Shown here piece by piece: positions 5,430 to 6,039 of a stretch of DNA of 6,039 nt. Every line of letters begins with the position of its first letter. Positions within the stretch are counted from its first letter, which is position 1. Origin of the DNA: an uncultured Porphyromonadaceae bacterium (lineage in GTDB: Bacteria; Bacteroidota; Bacteroidia; Bacteroidales; Muribaculaceae). The DNA is taken from NCBI GenBank assembly GCA_947178245.1, contig CAMWXO010000092.1, positions 1-6,039 of the forward strand. The letters run 5' to 3'. The notes below the pieces were generated by a model. It saw only the letters and a list, made by a program, of their open reading frames with translations. It was not told the DNA's origin and did not search any database. The translations under genes were made by a program, and so were the position numbers.

Positions 5430-6039
5430 ATGAACTCGCTAACACATACCGATTTCGACTTCAAGGGTCAGAAATCAGTCTACCACGGCAAAGTCCGTGA
5501 CGTCTACGACATCGACGACAAATATCTCGTGATGGTGGCCACCGACCGCATCTCGGCCTTCGACGTGATTCTGCCGAAGGGAATCCCCTATAAGGGCCAG
5601 GTGCTCAATCAGATCGCCGCCCACTTCCTGAAAGCCACGGAAGACATCGTACCCAACTGGCTCGTGACCGTGCCCGACCCCATGGTGACGATAGGCCTGA
5701 AGTGTCAGCCCCTCAAGATAGAGATGATCGTGCGCGGCTACCTCGCCGGCAGCGCCTGGCGCGACTACGAGGCCGGAGCGCGCGAGATATGCGGCGTGCC
5801 CCTGCCCGACGGACTCAAGGAAAACCAGAAACTCCCCCACCCTATCCTGACTCCCACCACCAAGGCCGACGAAGGACATGACCTCAACATCTCTCACGAC
5901 GAGATAATAGCACAGGGACTCGTGAGCGCCGAAGTGCTCGAGCAAGTGGAGAAATATGCGCTCGCTATCTTCGAGCGCGGAAGCGAGATGGCCCGCGAGC
6001 GCGGCCTCATCCTCGTAGACACCAAGTATGAGTTCGGAC
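5430..6039 (+). CDS. purC: SAICAR synthase PurC, 3' end beyond the window
   Basis: PurC joins CAIR and L-aspartate with ATP to form SAICAR in de novo purine synthesis. The 203 codons present cover roughly two thirds of the expected 310 or so residues of the longer, Ade1-like form found in Bacteroidota. The nucleotide-binding start is YHGKVRDVY (18-26), followed by VMVATDRISAFDV (34-46), the first family signature around KIEMIVRGYLAGSAW (96-110), TPTTKADEGHD (141-151) and the second signature LILVDTKYEFG (193-203), which falls at the window edge. The ATG at 5430 is chosen because MNSLTHTDFDFKGQKS matches the usual N-terminus in this group. A purine-rich AAAAGAT lies 9 bases before it, with no stronger Shine-Dalgarno. 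The frame is identical to that of queH and is not interrupted by a stop from 4821 onward. It is the third gene of the cluster driven from 3951-3982 unless an unseen internal promoter exists. Confidence 0.95.
   Translation, partial: MNSLTHTDFDFKGQKSVYHGKVRDVYDIDDKYLVMVATDRISAFDVILPKGIPYKGQVLNQIAAHFLKATEDIVPNWLVTVPDPMVTIGLKCQPLKIEMIVRGYLAGSAWRDYEAGAREICGVPLPDGLKENQKLPHPILTPTTKADEGHDLNISHDEIIAQGLVSAEVLEQVEKYALAIFERGSEMARERGLILVDTKYEFG

Noticed and set aside
5475..5945. Minus-strand open frame of about 156 codons opposite purC.
   Set aside because: It is antisense to highly conserved PurC motifs and His/Val/Gly-rich, the usual look of a shadow.

Overview
The window looks like a chromosomal segment of a Bacteroidota member, most likely order Bacteroidales; a Muribaculaceae-like genome is an impression only. 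The grounds are Bacteroidota-type promoter elements (TTTG, about 20 bases, TAnnTTTG), A-rich start regions without a clear Shine-Dalgarno, and LeuA, LeuB, QueH and PurC sequences resembling, from memory, those of Bacteroides relatives. Most of it is housekeeping DNA with moderately high GC.

Layout. Positions 1-90 read, on the minus strand, as a piece of a tetratricopeptide repeat (TPR) protein leaving the window at its left edge. From about position 95 to 1227 the plus strand encodes the C-terminal part of a helical, TPR-like protein with one membrane segment at its very end. That gene has no convincing start: its frame hits a stop codon just where the opposing TPR piece begins, so a rearrangement or assembly junction is suspected near 70-100. 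Next come two leucine-pathway genes on the minus strand: leuA (3815 to 2319) followed by leuB (2266 to 1193). The end of leuB overlaps the end of the plus-strand gene by 35 bases. leuC and leuD are not in the window.

Positions 3816-4008 are an AT-rich divergent control region. It holds a well-formed plus-strand promoter, two candidate minus-strand promoters and a small inverted repeat. The plus-strand cluster follows: a short-chain dehydrogenase resembling the YjmF/UxuB type of D-mannonate oxidoreductase (4009-4821), then queH (epoxyqueuosine reductase, from 4821, overlapping the preceding stop by one base), then purC (SAICAR synthase, from 5430, running off the right edge).

The most unusual points are that queH has no stop codon before purC, so both sit in one uninterrupted frame from 4821 to 6039, and the head-to-head junction at the left edge. 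LeuA and LeuB catalyse the first and third steps of leucine synthesis from 2-oxoisovalerate. The plus-strand cluster joins an apparent sugar-acid reductase, tRNA queuosine modification and purine synthesis, with no obvious shared pathway. I saw no tRNA or rRNA gene, CRISPR array, insertion sequence or clear novel system.
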